A DNA stretch of 64,000 nt from Polaribacter sejongensis (GTDB lineage: Bacteria > Bacteroidota > Bacteroidia > Flavobacteriales > Flavobacteriaceae), in NCBI RefSeq assembly GCF_038024065.1, contig NZ_CP150667.1, forward strand, positions 4,347,501 through 4,411,500, given 5' to 3'. The notes beneath the pieces are model-generated. The model saw only the letters and a list, made by a program, of their open reading frames with translations, did not search any database and had not been told where the DNA came from. Positions within the stretch are counted from its first letter, which is position 1; every line of letters starts with the position of its first letter. Positions 1-9,047 of this stretch are shown here, piece after piece. The position numbers and the translations under genes are program-made.

Positions 1-339
1 TGCATTTTATTAAATGAAAAAAAGGGAGTAGTAGAAGTTACTAATGGAAATATATTTGTAATTAAAGGAAATGTTATTAAAACGCCAGCATTAACTGAAG
101 GTTGTATAAAAGGAATTGCCCGTAATAAGGTAATTGAGATTTTATCTAAAAACAAAGATTTTACGCTAGAGGAGACTTCAATATCACCTTTTGAAATACA
201 AAAAGCAGACGAAGTATTTATTACAAATGCAATTATTGGAGTACAACCAGTTACTGGGTATAAGAAAAAAGTATTTACTACAGAGATTGGAAAGAAAATA
301 GCAGGTAATTTAAAAGTATTACAAATTACGGGTGTTTAA
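1..339 (+). CDS. Class IV aminotransferase, C-terminal part (truncated by window start)
   Basis: The first frame is open from base 1 to a TAA at 337-339, giving the last 112 residues of a PLP-dependent fold type IV aminotransferase. The stretch ADEVFITNAIIGVQPV near the C-terminus matches the conserved PLP-phosphate and substrate region of branched-chain aminotransferases and aminodeoxychorismate lyases (PabC). The N-terminal half and the catalytic lysine lie outside the window, so the substrate cannot be assigned. It converges on yqgE and overlaps its 3' end by 4 bp. Confidence 0.8.
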   Translation, partial: CILLNEKKGVVEVTNGNIFVIKGNVIKTPALTEGCIKGIARNKVIEILSKNKDFTLEETSISPFEIQKADEVFITNAIIGVQPVTGYKKKVFTTEIGKKIAGNLKVLQITGV

Positions 340-884
340 TTTAAATTAAAATCACTGGGGGCATTTGCCCAAAGCTTATAATTGCCTCCTTTTTGTAGTA
401 ATTTATTTTTCCATAGACTTTCATCGTCCATGGAAAAAATATTTTCGAAATCATTATCACCTACAAACCATGAATTTTGATTCATTTCTTGGTCTAGTTG
501 TTCTTTGCCCCAACCAGAATATCCTAAGAAAAAACGAATATCAGATGCTTTTAAGGTGTCTGTGTTTAATAAATCCTTTAAACACTCAAAACTTCCTCCC
601 CAAAATATTCCGTTAGCAACTTCTATACTATCTGGGAGTAGTTGTGGTACTTTATGTACAAAGTACAAGTTATCTTGTTCTACAGGACCACCTTGATATA
701 CAGGGAAATTACAATCAATTTCTGGCAACAAATCATTAATAGTATACTCTAAAGGTCTATTTAAGATGAAGCCAACAGAATTACTAGAAGTGTGTTCTGT
801 TAATAAGACTATAGTTCTATTAAAGGCGCTATCGTTTAAAATAGCTGGTTCTGCAATTAATAATTTACCTTTATTTAGTTTCAA
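336..884 (-). CDS. YqgE/AlgH family protein (UPF0301)
   Basis: A 182-residue cytoplasmic protein of the YqgE/AlgH family, whose biochemical role is unknown. The N-terminal KGKLLIAEPAI, the NRTIVLLTEH segment, GFILNRP and FLGYSGWGKEQLD are the family's conserved blocks, and the length is normal (about 180-190). The frame starts at TTG: the conserved N-terminal motif begins four residues later, and the only codons before the in-frame upstream stop are not ATG, so TTG is probably the true start. It lies between the aminotransferase and HU genes, and converges on the former. Confidence 0.88.
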   Translation of the reverse strand: MKLNKGKLLIAEPAILNDSAFNRTIVLLTEHTSSNSVGFILNRPLEYTINDLLPEIDCNFPVYQGGPVEQDNLYFVHKVPQLLPDSIEVANGIFWGGSFECLKDLLNTDTLKASDIRFFLGYSGWGKEQLDQEMNQNSWFVGDNDFENIFSMDDESLWKNKLLQKGGNYKLWANAPSDFNLN

Positions 885-930
885 ATTTTTGATTTAAAAT
901 AGTTATGTTAAATATAATAAAAATTTTCAT

Positions 931-962
931 AAAAAAAAGCCCTCTTAAAAAAGAGAGCTTTT
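931..962 (-). terminator. Intrinsic terminator after HU gene
   Basis: The arms AAAAGCCCTCTT (935-946) and AAGAGAGCTTTT (951-962) pair around a 4-nt loop with one G-U wobble on the minus strand. An A-run at 931-938 becomes the U-tract for minus-strand transcripts. It lies 24 bp beyond the HU stop codon. Confidence 0.75.
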
Positions 963-985
963 TATATACTTTAAAACTATATGTT

Positions 986-1258
986 TTAGTTTACAGCGTC
1001 GCTTAAACCAGCTCCAGCTTTAAATTTAGCTACGTTTTTAGCAGCAATTTCAATAGTTTTTCCTGTTTGAGGATTTCTACCAGTTCTAGCAGCTCTGTTA
1101 GAAACAGAGAATGTACCGAAACCAACTAATGCAACTTTATCACCACCTTTTAAAGCAGAAGTTACATTGTCTGTAAAAGATTCTAATGCCGCTTTAGCTG
1201 CTACTTTAGAAATTCCTGCATCAGCAGCCATTGCATCGATTAAATCTGACTTGTTCAT
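986..1258 (-). CDS. HU-family DNA-binding protein
   Basis: A 90-residue HU/IHF-type nucleoid protein that dimerises and bends DNA without strong sequence preference. [11 protein letters not shown] at the start, the GFGTFSV strand and the DNA-intercalating arm region [17 protein letters not shown] (about residues 55-71) are textbook HU features, including the proline that inserts into DNA. The length is typical for HU. It is a single-gene unit, with its own consensus promoter upstream and an intrinsic terminator downstream, as expected for a highly expressed gene. Confidence 0.95.
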   Translation of the reverse strand: MNKSDLIDAMAADAGISKVAAKAALESFTDNVTSALKGGDKVALVGFGTFSVSNRAARTGRNPQTGKTIEIAAKNVAKFKAGAGLSDAVN

Positions 1259-1309
1259 AATAAATAAATTTTTTAAAATTAATTGTATATTTTTTGCTTA
1301 ATAGCTTAA

Positions 1310-1340
1310 CAAATATAGATGGATTAAGGGTTTACGCAAA
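1310..1340 (-). promoter_or_regulatory. Bacteroidota sigma-A promoter of the HU gene
   Basis: Read on the minus strand, a -33 TTTG (1340-1337) is followed after 19 bp by the -7 box TATATTTG (1317-1310), an exact TAnnTTTG match. The start of transcription should fall near 1305, leaving a leader of about 45 nt before the ATG at 1258. Confidence 0.72.
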
Positions 1341-1444
1341 TTTGAGTGCATAAAAAGCACCTTTTTGTTAATAAATATGTGTAAATTGTTAATAAAGGTA
1401 GTTGGAAATAACGGAAATCTGTAAAAACCTTACAGATAAAGGCT

Positions 1445-2395
1445 TTAGAAGACATTCGCTTCAGAAGAAAAATTATAGCCATTTAGTAAACTTTTTGCAT
1501 CCATTTTTTTCTTTCCAGATAGTTTTATTTCATCAATAATAATGAAACCGCCATGAACAGCTACTTTTAATTCTTTTTTGGTGGCAATTATTTCACCAAT
1601 TTCAAAAGCATGAGCTTCTTCTAAAATTTCTTTTCTAATGGCATAGATTTTAGCAGTTATTTCTTCTTCTTCATTTTTAATGATAGTCCAAGCTGCCGGA
1701 AAAGGGTTTAAACCTCTAATTTTATTATAGATGTTGTCTAAAGAATCTGTCCAATCTATTCTACAATTTTCAGGATTCAATTTAGAAGCAGATTTTTCTT
1801 CTAAATCTGGTTGTTTTGTCGTGGTTACTTTTTCCGTAGCAATTAGGTCTATGGTCTTACCAACTAAATCGGCTCCTAAAAACATTAATTTATCATGCAA
1901 CGTACCAACTGTTTCTGTTTCTGAAACCGCTATTTCTTCTTGTAAGATGATTTCTCCAGTATCAATTTTATCATCAATAAAAAAAGTAGTTACACCTGTT
2001 TTAGTTTCTCCATTTATAATTGCCCAATGTATGGGCGCTGCACCTCTATATTCTGGTAATAAAGAAGCGTGTAAGTTAAACGTACCATATTTAGGTATTT
2101 GCCAAACTATTTTTGGTAACATTCTAAAAGCGACTACAATTTGTACATCGGCATTTAAACTTTTTAATTCTGTATTAAAATCTTCATTTTTTAAATTGGT
2201 AGGTTGCAAAATTGGTAAATTTACCGAAGTTGCATATTTTTTTACTGCAGATTCATTTAACTTTCGTCCTCTTCCTGCGGGTTTGTCTGCAGCTGTAATA
2301 ACACCAACTACATTATAATCATTTTCTACCAAATGCTTTAAAATAGTAACAGCAAAATCTGGAGTTCCCATAAAAACAATACGCATATCTTTCAT
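1445..2395 (-). CDS. fmt: Methionyl-tRNA formyltransferase
   Basis: Fmt formylates Met-tRNA for translation initiation, using 10-formyl-tetrahydrofolate. The 316-residue length is normal. RIVFMGTPDFA at the start is the formyltransferase fold, followed by the catalytic and folate-binding segment HASLLPEYRGAAPIHWAI (about residues 108-125) with the family SLLPxYRGAAP signature. A C-terminal OB-like domain includes LNPFPAAWT. The start may be the first Met or the Met at residue 4. The gene begins 2 bp after the recQ stop, so the two are probably cotranscribed. Confidence 0.95.
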   Translation of the reverse strand: MKDMRIVFMGTPDFAVTILKHLVENDYNVVGVITAADKPAGRGRKLNESAVKKYATSVNLPILQPTNLKNEDFNTELKSLNADVQIVVAFRMLPKIVWQIPKYGTFNLHASLLPEYRGAAPIHWAIINGETKTGVTTFFIDDKIDTGEIILQEEIAVSETETVGTLHDKLMFLGADLVGKTIDLIATEKVTTTKQPDLEEKSASKLNPENCRIDWTDSLDNIYNKIRGLNPFPAAWTIIKNEEEEITAKIYAIRKEILEEAHAFEIGEIIATKKELKVAVHGGFIIIDEIKLSGKKKMDAKSLLNGYNFSSEANVF

Positions 2396-2397
2396 AA

Positions 2398-4290
2398 TTA
2401 GTGGATTAATTGGTATTTATTCTGATGATTAATTTTTATTTTATCATCTGTTAATAGTTGTCGCAAATGTATTAAAATGTCTTTTTCATCCGCTACTAAA
2501 GAAGCACTAATTTCTTGGGATGATAAAACTTGCTTATTCTTTAAAAGTAGTATTATTTCTGATGCTAAATTTTTGGTTGGCTTTCTGTTTTCTGAAATAC
2601 AAACATCGCAAATACCACATTTTTCGGTTTTTATTTCATCAAAATAACTTAATACCTGGTTACTTCTACAAACTGAATTGTTATTTATAAAAGCAATTAA
2701 ATCTTCGGATTTTTGTTTTTTCTGATGGATGAATTGCTTCATTTCTCTAGAAGACCTATTTATAGTATAATCATCTTCTCGTGGTACTAAAAATAGGAGT
2801 TCTGCATCATTTTTCACGGGCTTATAAGCTATAATATTGTCTTTTTCTAAACGTTCAAAATTTGCTAAAACAAGATTGGTAGTTAAACCAGATTTTTTAG
2901 CGATAAAAAATTCATCAATCTTAACTTCTTCCTCAAATAAACCAGCATAGGTTCTTAATATAGAATTGGTAAAATTTTTAATTATAGGATTTTTATCCAA
3001 ATAATTTAAAACCGTTTTACTGTTCACAATAAATTGCAACGTAGATTTTTTGTTATACTGATTACTAATTTCTATAATTCCGTTATTAGCTAATATTTTA
3101 AGAGCAGTATCTACTTTTAATACGGAATAATTATACTTTTTAGAAAATTCTAAAAGATTAAAAGAATAAGATTCTTCGCTTAATTCGCCCAAAGAAATTC
3201 TAAAATATTGATATAATTTTCTGTGGATTTCTTTAATTTCAGAGATGCTTAATAATGTTTTTGCTAAACGTTCTTTAAATAATAAAACATCACTTTTGTT
3301 ATATAACAAAACGGCAAACGATTTTTTACCACTTCTACCAGCTCTACCAGTTTCTTGTACATAATTTTCGATGCTTGTAGGCAAGTCTAAATGAATAACC
3401 AAACCAACGTTTGCTTTGTCAATTCCCATTCCGAAGGCATTTGTAGCCACTATTATGGGAGTTTTTTCGGTCATCCAATTTTCAAAAGAAATATTTTTTT
3501 CTACGGATGATAATCCAGCATGGTAAAAAGAACTTTTAAAATTATTTGCATTTAAAAATGCGGCAATCTGAGCTGTTTTTTTTCTAGAATTAACATAAAC
3601 AATCGCTGGAGTTTTTGTTTTTGTAAATATCTGAAGTAAACGTTGTAATTTATCTTCAATCGTAAATATTTGATAGGCTAAATTTTCTCTATAAAAAGAT
3701 TTTTTAAAAAGCTGTGGTTCTTTTAATTCAAGGTTTTTTTCAATATCACCAAGAACTTTTTGGTTTGCAGTCGCTGTTAAAGCGATAAAAGGAATATCTG
3801 GTTTTAATTCTCTTAATATATTGATGTTTCTGTATGAAGGTCTAAAATCATGTCCCCATTCAGAAATACAATGTGCTTCATCAATAGCGATTAAATTAAC
3901 GTTTAATTCTTTTATTTTCTGTTGAATAAAGTAAGATTGCAACCTTTCTGGAGAAAGATATAAGAATTTTATGCCTCCAAATTTAACATTGTCAAACAAT
4001 GTTATCATTTCATCTTGTGTAGAACCCGATTTAATAGTTGTGGCTTTTATTCCTTTCTGAGTTAAGTTTTCTACCTGATCTTGCATTAAAGCAATTAAAG
4101 GTGAAATAACCAAACAGACACCTTCTTGTGCCAAAGCCGGAATTTGAAAGCAGATAGATTTTCCGCCACCTGTTGGCAGTAATGCAATGACATCTTTTTG
4201 ATCTAAAGATGCTGTAATTATTTCTTCTTGTTGGGGTCTGAATTCAGAAAAGCCCCAATATTTTTTTAATATTTCTTTTGGCGAAATCAT
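2398..4290 (-). CDS. recQ: ATP-dependent DNA helicase RecQ
   Basis: RecQ is a 3'-5' DNA helicase that acts in recombination and replication repair. Visible motifs are the motif 0 region YWGFSEFRPQQEEII, Walker A TGGGKS, the DEAHCISEWGHDFRPSY box with its aromatic-rich loop, and QETGRAGR in motif VI. A zinc-binding cluster CGICDVC lies in the RQC region. A winged-helix-like tail follows, but no clear HRDC domain is visible, which would make this a short RecQ. I chose the ATG at 4290 (630 residues) over an upstream TTG because it gives a classical ATGA overlap with the preceding kinase gene. Confidence 0.93.
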   Translation of the reverse strand: MISPKEILKKYWGFSEFRPQQEEIITASLDQKDVIALLPTGGGKSICFQIPALAQEGVCLVISPLIALMQDQVENLTQKGIKATTIKSGSTQDEMITLFDNVKFGGIKFLYLSPERLQSYFIQQKIKELNVNLIAIDEAHCISEWGHDFRPSYRNINILRELKPDIPFIALTATANQKVLGDIEKNLELKEPQLFKKSFYRENLAYQIFTIEDKLQRLLQIFTKTKTPAIVYVNSRKKTAQIAAFLNANNFKSSFYHAGLSSVEKNISFENWMTEKTPIIVATNAFGMGIDKANVGLVIHLDLPTSIENYVQETGRAGRSGKKSFAVLLYNKSDVLLFKERLAKTLLSISEIKEIHRKLYQYFRISLGELSEESYSFNLLEFSKKYNYSVLKVDTALKILANNGIIEISNQYNKKSTLQFIVNSKTVLNYLDKNPIIKNFTNSILRTYAGLFEEEVKIDEFFIAKKSGLTTNLVLANFERLEKDNIIAYKPVKNDAELLFLVPREDDYTINRSSREMKQFIHQKKQKSEDLIAFINNNSVCRSNQVLSYFDEIKTEKCGICDVCISENRKPTKNLASEIILLLKNKQVLSSQEISASLVADEKDILIHLRQLLTDDKIKINHQNKYQLIH

Positions 4291-4829
4291 AATTCGCAAG
4301 CAAGCGAATTTATAACAAAATCTGTTCTTTCTTTTAAAGAGCCAAAAGGGACATTAATTATTGCGTATCCTAAATCAGTATAAGATTTCATTAAAAATCG
4401 GTCTATTTCGGTGGTTTCTTCAAAGGATTCATAGCGCTCGTTATCAGTGATGTGAATGTCTTTCCAAGGAGAGAAATGAAAAATTTTAGTATATTTATAA
4501 AGATTACATTTTTCGAAAAATGTTGCTGGATAGTCGGTTTTAAAATAATCCATATATGCATGAACATCAGGGATTCCTCTATCAAAAAAAACAACTTCTT
4601 GCTCGCTTTTATTCGCTTCTAAAAATTGTTTTTCTCTGCCTTCTAAAAGCATTTTGCTAAATAATAAAGGTTCTGTTAAAAACAATTGATCGATTCCTTT
4701 TTTTTGAGCTTCTAAGGTTACTTCTCTAGAAATTTCGGGCATACAAAAACACCCTCTATTTGTTAACTCATTTATAACGGAAGTTTTTCCTGTTCCAGGT
4801 CCACCTATTAAGACTATTTTTTGCTGCAT
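4287..4829 (-). CDS. Small P-loop ATPase/kinase (AAA_28 type)
   Basis: A 180-residue soluble nucleotide-binding protein. Walker A is GGPGTGKTS (residues 9-17), and FFDRGIPDVHAYMDYF is the Walker B-like DRG segment seen in AAA_28 and NadR-kinase-like proteins. IDRFLMKSYTDLGY near the end resembles the lid of small-molecule kinases. The substrate is unknown. It overlaps recQ by 4 bp (ATGA), so the two are translationally coupled; a link to DNA repair is inference from that coupling only. Confidence 0.75.
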   Translation of the reverse strand: MQQKIVLIGGPGTGKTSVINELTNRGCFCMPEISREVTLEAQKKGIDQLFLTEPLLFSKMLLEGREKQFLEANKSEQEVVFFDRGIPDVHAYMDYFKTDYPATFFEKCNLYKYTKIFHFSPWKDIHITDNERYESFEETTEIDRFLMKSYTDLGYAIINVPFGSLKERTDFVINSLACEL

Positions 4830-4873
4830 TTCACAAAAATAAATGAATCTCTTTATAAAACTAATTTTTAATG

Positions 4874-4881
4874 TAATTTTG
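4874..4881 (+). promoter_or_regulatory. Candidate -7 box for the DUF493-PPIase operon
   Basis: TAATTTTG matches TAnnTTTG exactly and lies 45 bp before the DUF493 start. The -33 position holds only TTTA (4852-4855, spacing 18), so the promoter is tentative. Confidence 0.4.
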
Positions 4882-4925
4882 TGTCTTGTTGTTTATAATT
4901 AATTTAGATTTAAGAAAGTGTTTTT

Positions 4926-5207
4926 ATGAGTGATAAAAAAGAATTTTATAAAAAGTTAAAGAGTCAATTAGACGATACTACAAAGTTTCCGGCAGATTAT
5001 ATGTATAAATTTATTGTACCAACAGATGGCAATCAGGTACAGGAAGTAGAAGATTTATTTAACGATTCTGGAGCAGTAATTAATACAAAAAAATCTAAGA
5101 CAGGGAAATATGTGAGCGTTTCTATCGTATTAAAGATAGAAAGTTCAGATAAAGTAATTTCTTATTATTTAAAAGCTGAAAAAATTAAAGGAATCATATC
5201 ATTATAA
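4926..5207 (+). CDS. DUF493 (YbeD-like) protein
   Basis: A 93-residue protein of the DUF493/UPF0250 family, whose E. coli member is YbeD. It has the small alpha-beta ACT-like layout of the family: FPADYMYKFIVPTDGNQV, then a helix, then GKYVSVSIVLKIESSDKVISYY. The molecular function is unknown; structural papers on YbeD suggest a regulatory ligand-binding fold. It is the first gene of a plus-strand run and sits 12 bp before the first PPIase gene, so it is probably cotranscribed with it. Confidence 0.8.
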   Translation: MSDKKEFYKKLKSQLDDTTKFPADYMYKFIVPTDGNQVQEVEDLFNDSGAVINTKKSKTGKYVSVSIVLKIESSDKVISYYLKAEKIKGIISL

Positions 5208-5219
5208 TTAAGTCATTTT

Positions 5220-6854
5220 ATGAAAAAAATAGTTTTATTATTTGTTTTAGGTGCCTCTATGTCTGTCTTCTCGCAAAAGAAAGAGAAAACGTTAATTACA
5301 ATAGATGGAGAAAAAACAACTGTTTCTGAATTTAAAAGAGTGTATGAAAAGAATTTAGATGCTATAGATAATGAAGAGGCTAAAAGTATTACTAACAATT
5401 TAGATTTATATATTAATTATAAGCTTAAAGTAAAAGAAGCTTATGCCATTAATTTAGATACGTTGCCTTCTTATAAAAGAGAAATGGAATCTTATAAAAA
5501 CCAGCTTTCTGCACCTTATTTACAAGATACTACTTTTATAGATCAATTGGTAAAAGACGCTTATTTTAGAACTAAAAATCAGGTAAAGGCAAAACATATT
5601 TTAATGAGATTGCCAAGAGAAGCATCACCAAAAGATACCTTAATGGTTTATAATAAAATCTTAGAATTAAGAGAAAGAATTATAAAAGGTGAAAAGTTTG
5701 AAGCATTAGCAGCACAATATTCAGAAGATAGATCTGCTCAAGATGATCCTAAAACAGGAAGAAAAGGGAATGGTGGTAGTTTAGGATATTTCTCTGCTTT
5801 TAATATGGTGTATCCTTTTGAGGTTGCTGCGTATTCGACTAAGGTTGGTGAAATTTCTATGCCATTTAAAACACAATTTGGATATCATATTATGCAAGTT
5901 GATGATATAAAAGAATCTAAAGGAGAAATTGAAGCGGCACATATTTTAATAAGAGACACCACTGCTGTTGGTAAAATGAAGATAGATAGTATTTATGCTA
6001 AATTAAATAATAAAGAAAGTTTTGACGATTTGGCAAAAAAATACTCAGAAGATCCAGGTTCTAAAAATAATGGAGGTAAGCTAGGTAAATTTGGAGCAGG
6101 AAGAATGGTAAAATCATTTGATGATGCAGCTTTTGCCTTAGAAAACGTATCAGATTTTTCTAAACCATTTAGAAGTCAGTTTGGTTGGCATATTGTACAA
6201 TTGTTAAAAAAACATCCTATTAAATCTTTTGATGAAATGAAAGTTGAATTAAAAGAAAAAATAAAAAAGAGTTCTAGAATGCAGTTGTCTGAAGATGCAG
6301 TTGTAAATAAATTAAAAAAAGAGTACACAATTATAGAATATGAGGAAGCTAAAAAGATTTTAGATCGTAAAAATCTAAGAGCAATTCCAAAAGATTCATT
6401 ACAGCATACTATTATTAGTATAAATGATAAAAATATTACACAAGAAACTTTTATAAACTATATTAGAAATAGAAGGCATTTAGCTGTTTTTAAACTTTTT
6501 GAAATGTTTAAAGATGATCAAATTCTTACCTATTATAAAGAGAATTTAATTTATACAGAACCAGAATATGCATATACTTTAAAAGAGTATGAAGATGGTT
6601 TGTTACTTTTTGAATTGATGCAAGAAAAAATTTGGACAAAGTCTTCTAACGATTCAATTGGCTTGCAAAAGTTCTTTAAGAGCCAAGAGGATACTTATAC
6701 AACAACCGATTTAGACAGTATAAAAGGACAGGTGATTAATGATTATCAAAACTTTTTAGACAAAAATTGGATTGCAGCTTTAAGAAAGAAAAGTAAAGTT
6801 AAAGTGAGCAAAAAGGAATTAAAAAAGTTAATTAAATTTTACGAAAATAAATAA
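5220..6854 (+). CDS. Periplasmic peptidyl-prolyl isomerase with two parvulin domains
   Basis: A 544-residue exported folding factor. The N-terminus MKKIVLLFVLGASMSVFSQ is a signal peptide. Two PpiC-type parvulin domains follow at roughly residues 118-230 and 235-335, each with the KAKHILMR or AAHILIR opening strand, a GGxLGxF turn and the FGYHIMQV or FGWHIVQL closing strand. The rest has no obvious domain. It is the first of three consecutive SurA/PpiC-like genes and overlaps the next by 1 bp (TAATG). The likely role is chaperoning outer-membrane proteins, by analogy with SurA. Confidence 0.9.
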   Translation: MKKIVLLFVLGASMSVFSQKKEKTLITIDGEKTTVSEFKRVYEKNLDAIDNEEAKSITNNLDLYINYKLKVKEAYAINLDTLPSYKREMESYKNQLSAPYLQDTTFIDQLVKDAYFRTKNQVKAKHILMRLPREASPKDTLMVYNKILELRERIIKGEKFEALAAQYSEDRSAQDDPKTGRKGNGGSLGYFSAFNMVYPFEVAAYSTKVGEISMPFKTQFGYHIMQVDDIKESKGEIEAAHILIRDTTAVGKMKIDSIYAKLNNKESFDDLAKKYSEDPGSKNNGGKLGKFGAGRMVKSFDDAAFALENVSDFSKPFRSQFGWHIVQLLKKHPIKSFDEMKVELKEKIKKSSRMQLSEDAVVNKLKKEYTIIEYEEAKKILDRKNLRAIPKDSLQHTIISINDKNITQETFINYIRNRRHLAVFKLFEMFKDDQILTYYKENLIYTEPEYAYTLKEYEDGLLLFELMQEKIWTKSSNDSIGLQKFFKSQEDTYTTTDLDSIKGQVINDYQNFLDKNWIAALRKKSKVKVSKKELKKLIKFYENK

Positions 6855-7699
6855 TGAAATATATTCTTTCCCTATTTTGTGTAGTGCTATTTTCTTCTTG
6901 TGAATTTTTTACAATGAAAGAAAAAGAAGTTAACACCTCAGAAGTTGTGGCTTCTGTTAATGCGGAAAAACTTTTTAAAGAAGACTTAGCAAATGTATTA
7001 CCTAAAAATATAAGTAATGTAGATAGCTTAGTGTTGGTAAAAAGCTATATTCAAAATTGGGCAATTAAAAGACTCTTGCTAGAAAAAGCAAAGAATAATA
7101 TTTCTTTAGAAACGGTAAACCAAATAGACAATCTAGTAAAAGATTATAAAGAAAGTCTATTAATTAATAATTTTAAAGAACAACTTGTAAAACAACAATT
7201 AGATACTGTTATTTCTGAAGAGGAATTAGCGGAATATTATATGTTGAATAAGGAGAATTTTAAACTAAATGAAGAGCTAGTTAAAATAAGGTACCTTCAT
7301 GTAGATAATAACATTAAAGATAAAAAGAATATTTTAAAACTTTTTAAATCGGATGATATTACTGATTTAGAAAAATTAGAAAAACAAGAGTTGAGTTTTA
7401 AATCACATCAATTTAACGACTCTGTTTGGACTCAATTAGATAACATTTTGTTAAAACTTCCTTTTTCCAAGGATAAACTGTTAAAAAAAACAAAATTCAT
7501 CGAAAAACAAGACTCAATAGGTTTATATTTGGTGGCTATAAACGACGTGTTAGAGCGTAATTCTATTGCGCCATTAAGTTATATTACACCAACCATAGAA
7601 CAAATGATTTTACATAAACGTAAAATTGAATTATTAAGAGAGATAGAAAAAATAATAGTAAAAGATGCAACACAGAACAACAATTTTAAAATATATTAA
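6854..7699 (+). CDS. Lipoprotein related to the SurA/PpiC chaperone region
   Basis: A 281-residue protein beginning MKYILSLFCVVLFSSCEFF, with a lipobox-like SSC, so it is probably a lipoprotein. It contains the SurA-N-like helical arrangement (VVASVNAEKLFKEDL, then EEELAEYYMLNKENF) that precedes a parvulin domain in SurA-type proteins. I see no complete parvulin catalytic domain. It is coupled to its neighbours: 1 bp overlap upstream and 35 bp overlap with the next gene. The likely role is a chaperone partner without isomerase activity; this is inference. Confidence 0.7.
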   Translation: MKYILSLFCVVLFSSCEFFTMKEKEVNTSEVVASVNAEKLFKEDLANVLPKNISNVDSLVLVKSYIQNWAIKRLLLEKAKNNISLETVNQIDNLVKDYKESLLINNFKEQLVKQQLDTVISEEELAEYYMLNKENFKLNEELVKIRYLHVDNNIKDKKNILKLFKSDDITDLEKLEKQELSFKSHQFNDSVWTQLDNILLKLPFSKDKLLKKTKFIEKQDSIGLYLVAINDVLERNSIAPLSYITPTIEQMILHKRKIELLREIEKIIVKDATQNNNFKIY

Positions 7700-9047
7700 A
7701 TCATCAATTTTTGCATTATTCTTATGCTTTTTAGGACTGCAAACTTCGGCGCAAAAAGTAAAAATAGATGGTGTAGCCGTTGTCATTGGTAAAAACATTG
7801 TTTTAGATTCTGATATTGCTAAATTTAAGCAAGAAGTAGAAGTAAGAAGCGAAGGTAAAGTGCAAATTACAGACTGCGAAATGCTAGAAGAATTAATGCA
7901 ACAGAAATTAATGGCACATCACGCAGTTGTAGATAGTGTTACCGTTTCAGATGCAGAAATTTCAGAAAAAGTAGAGAGAAGTATCCAGTATTTTACACAA
8001 CAATACGGTGATGTAGATAAAGTAATTAAAGCGTATGGTTTTAATGATTTAGAAGATTTAAAAAAGGAATTAACAACGGTTCAAACAGAAAACCTTTTAA
8101 TTGAAAAAGAGCAATTAAAGATTACTGAAAAAATAGATGTTACTCCAGAAGAAGTTCGTTTGTATTTTAATGGATTAAAAGAAAAAGAGGAATTACCTCA
8201 GTTTCCTGCAGAAATAGAATTAGCTCAAATAGTTTTAACAGCAGTGCCTACAAAACAAGAGGTAGAGAGAGTTATTAATAAACTTAATGAACTAAAAAAA
8301 GAAATAGAAGACGGTTCTAACTTTAGAATGAAAGCGATTATTAATTCTGATGATCCAGGAGTTACTACTAATGGTGGTGAATATTCGGTAACAAAAGAAT
8401 CTGCTTTTATTAAAGAATTTAAAGAAATGGCTTTTACTTTAGATATTGGTCAAGTTTCTAAACCATTTAAGTCAGAATTTGGTTATCATATTATGCAATT
8501 GCATGCCGTTAAAGGAAATACAAGAGTTGCTTCTCATATTTTAATGCAACCAGAAGTTCCGGATTCTAAAATGAATGAACTTAAAGTAAAAGCAGATAGT
8601 ATTGTTCAAAAAATTAGAGAAGGAGCTTTAACTTTTGAGGAAGCTGTTAAAAAATATTCTGATGACGAAGACACTAGAAATAGTGGTGGACTTATTATTA
8701 ACCCATCTACAGGAGAATCTAAATTCGATTTAACAAGAATGGATCCTGCTTTTTATGCAAGAGTTAGTGATCTTAAAAAAGGTGAAATGACAGACCCTTT
8801 TTATGATGAAGAAAGATCTGGAGATAAAATGTTTAAATTCATTTTAATGAAAGGTAGAACAGATACGCATGTTGCAAATATTATTGATGATTACGTTAAA
8901 GTACAGCAATTAGCACTTCAGAAAAAGAAAGAAGAAACCATTACAAAATGGTCTAAAGAAAAAATAAAAGATACTTACATTAACATTGGGCCTACACATA
9001 GTAAATGTACGTTTGATAAGAATTGGAAAAAAGCAGTAAATAAATAA
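7665..9047 (+). CDS. SurA-like periplasmic peptidyl-prolyl isomerase
   Basis: A 460-residue exported protein with a signal peptide ending about TSAQ. It has a SurA_N-like helical region (residues 30-160) with VVIGKNIVLDSDIAKF, then two parvulin-type regions at about 180-290 (with EFGYHIMQLHA) and 290-400 (with ASHILMQPE). This matches E. coli SurA, which folds and escorts outer-membrane beta-barrels. It begins inside the preceding lipoprotein gene and ends in a 1 bp overlap with moxR, so the four genes form one operon. Confidence 0.88.
   Translation: MQHRTTILKYIKSSIFALFLCFLGLQTSAQKVKIDGVAVVIGKNIVLDSDIAKFKQEVEVRSEGKVQITDCEMLEELMQQKLMAHHAVVDSVTVSDAEISEKVERSIQYFTQQYGDVDKVIKAYGFNDLEDLKKELTTVQTENLLIEKEQLKITEKIDVTPEEVRLYFNGLKEKEELPQFPAEIELAQIVLTAVPTKQEVERVINKLNELKKEIEDGSNFRMKAIINSDDPGVTTNGGEYSVTKESAFIKEFKEMAFTLDIGQVSKPFKSEFGYHIMQLHAVKGNTRVASHILMQPEVPDSKMNELKVKADSIVQKIREGALTFEEAVKKYSDDEDTRNSGGLIINPSTGESKFDLTRMDPAFYARVSDLKKGEMTDPFYDEERSGDKMFKFILMKGRTDTHVANIIDDYVKVQQLALQKKKEETITKWSKEKIKDTYINIGPTHSKCTFDKNWKKAVNK

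Noticed and set aside
1731..2318. Plus-strand open frame of 195 codons inside fmt
   Set aside because: It is antisense to a clear Fmt gene, has no family features and no upstream promoter or start context.
4834..4841. TATTTTTG on the minus strand as a promoter of the P-loop kinase gene
   Set aside because: It ends only 5 bp from the ATG and no TTTG lies at the -33 distance, so it is probably a chance match in AT-rich DNA.
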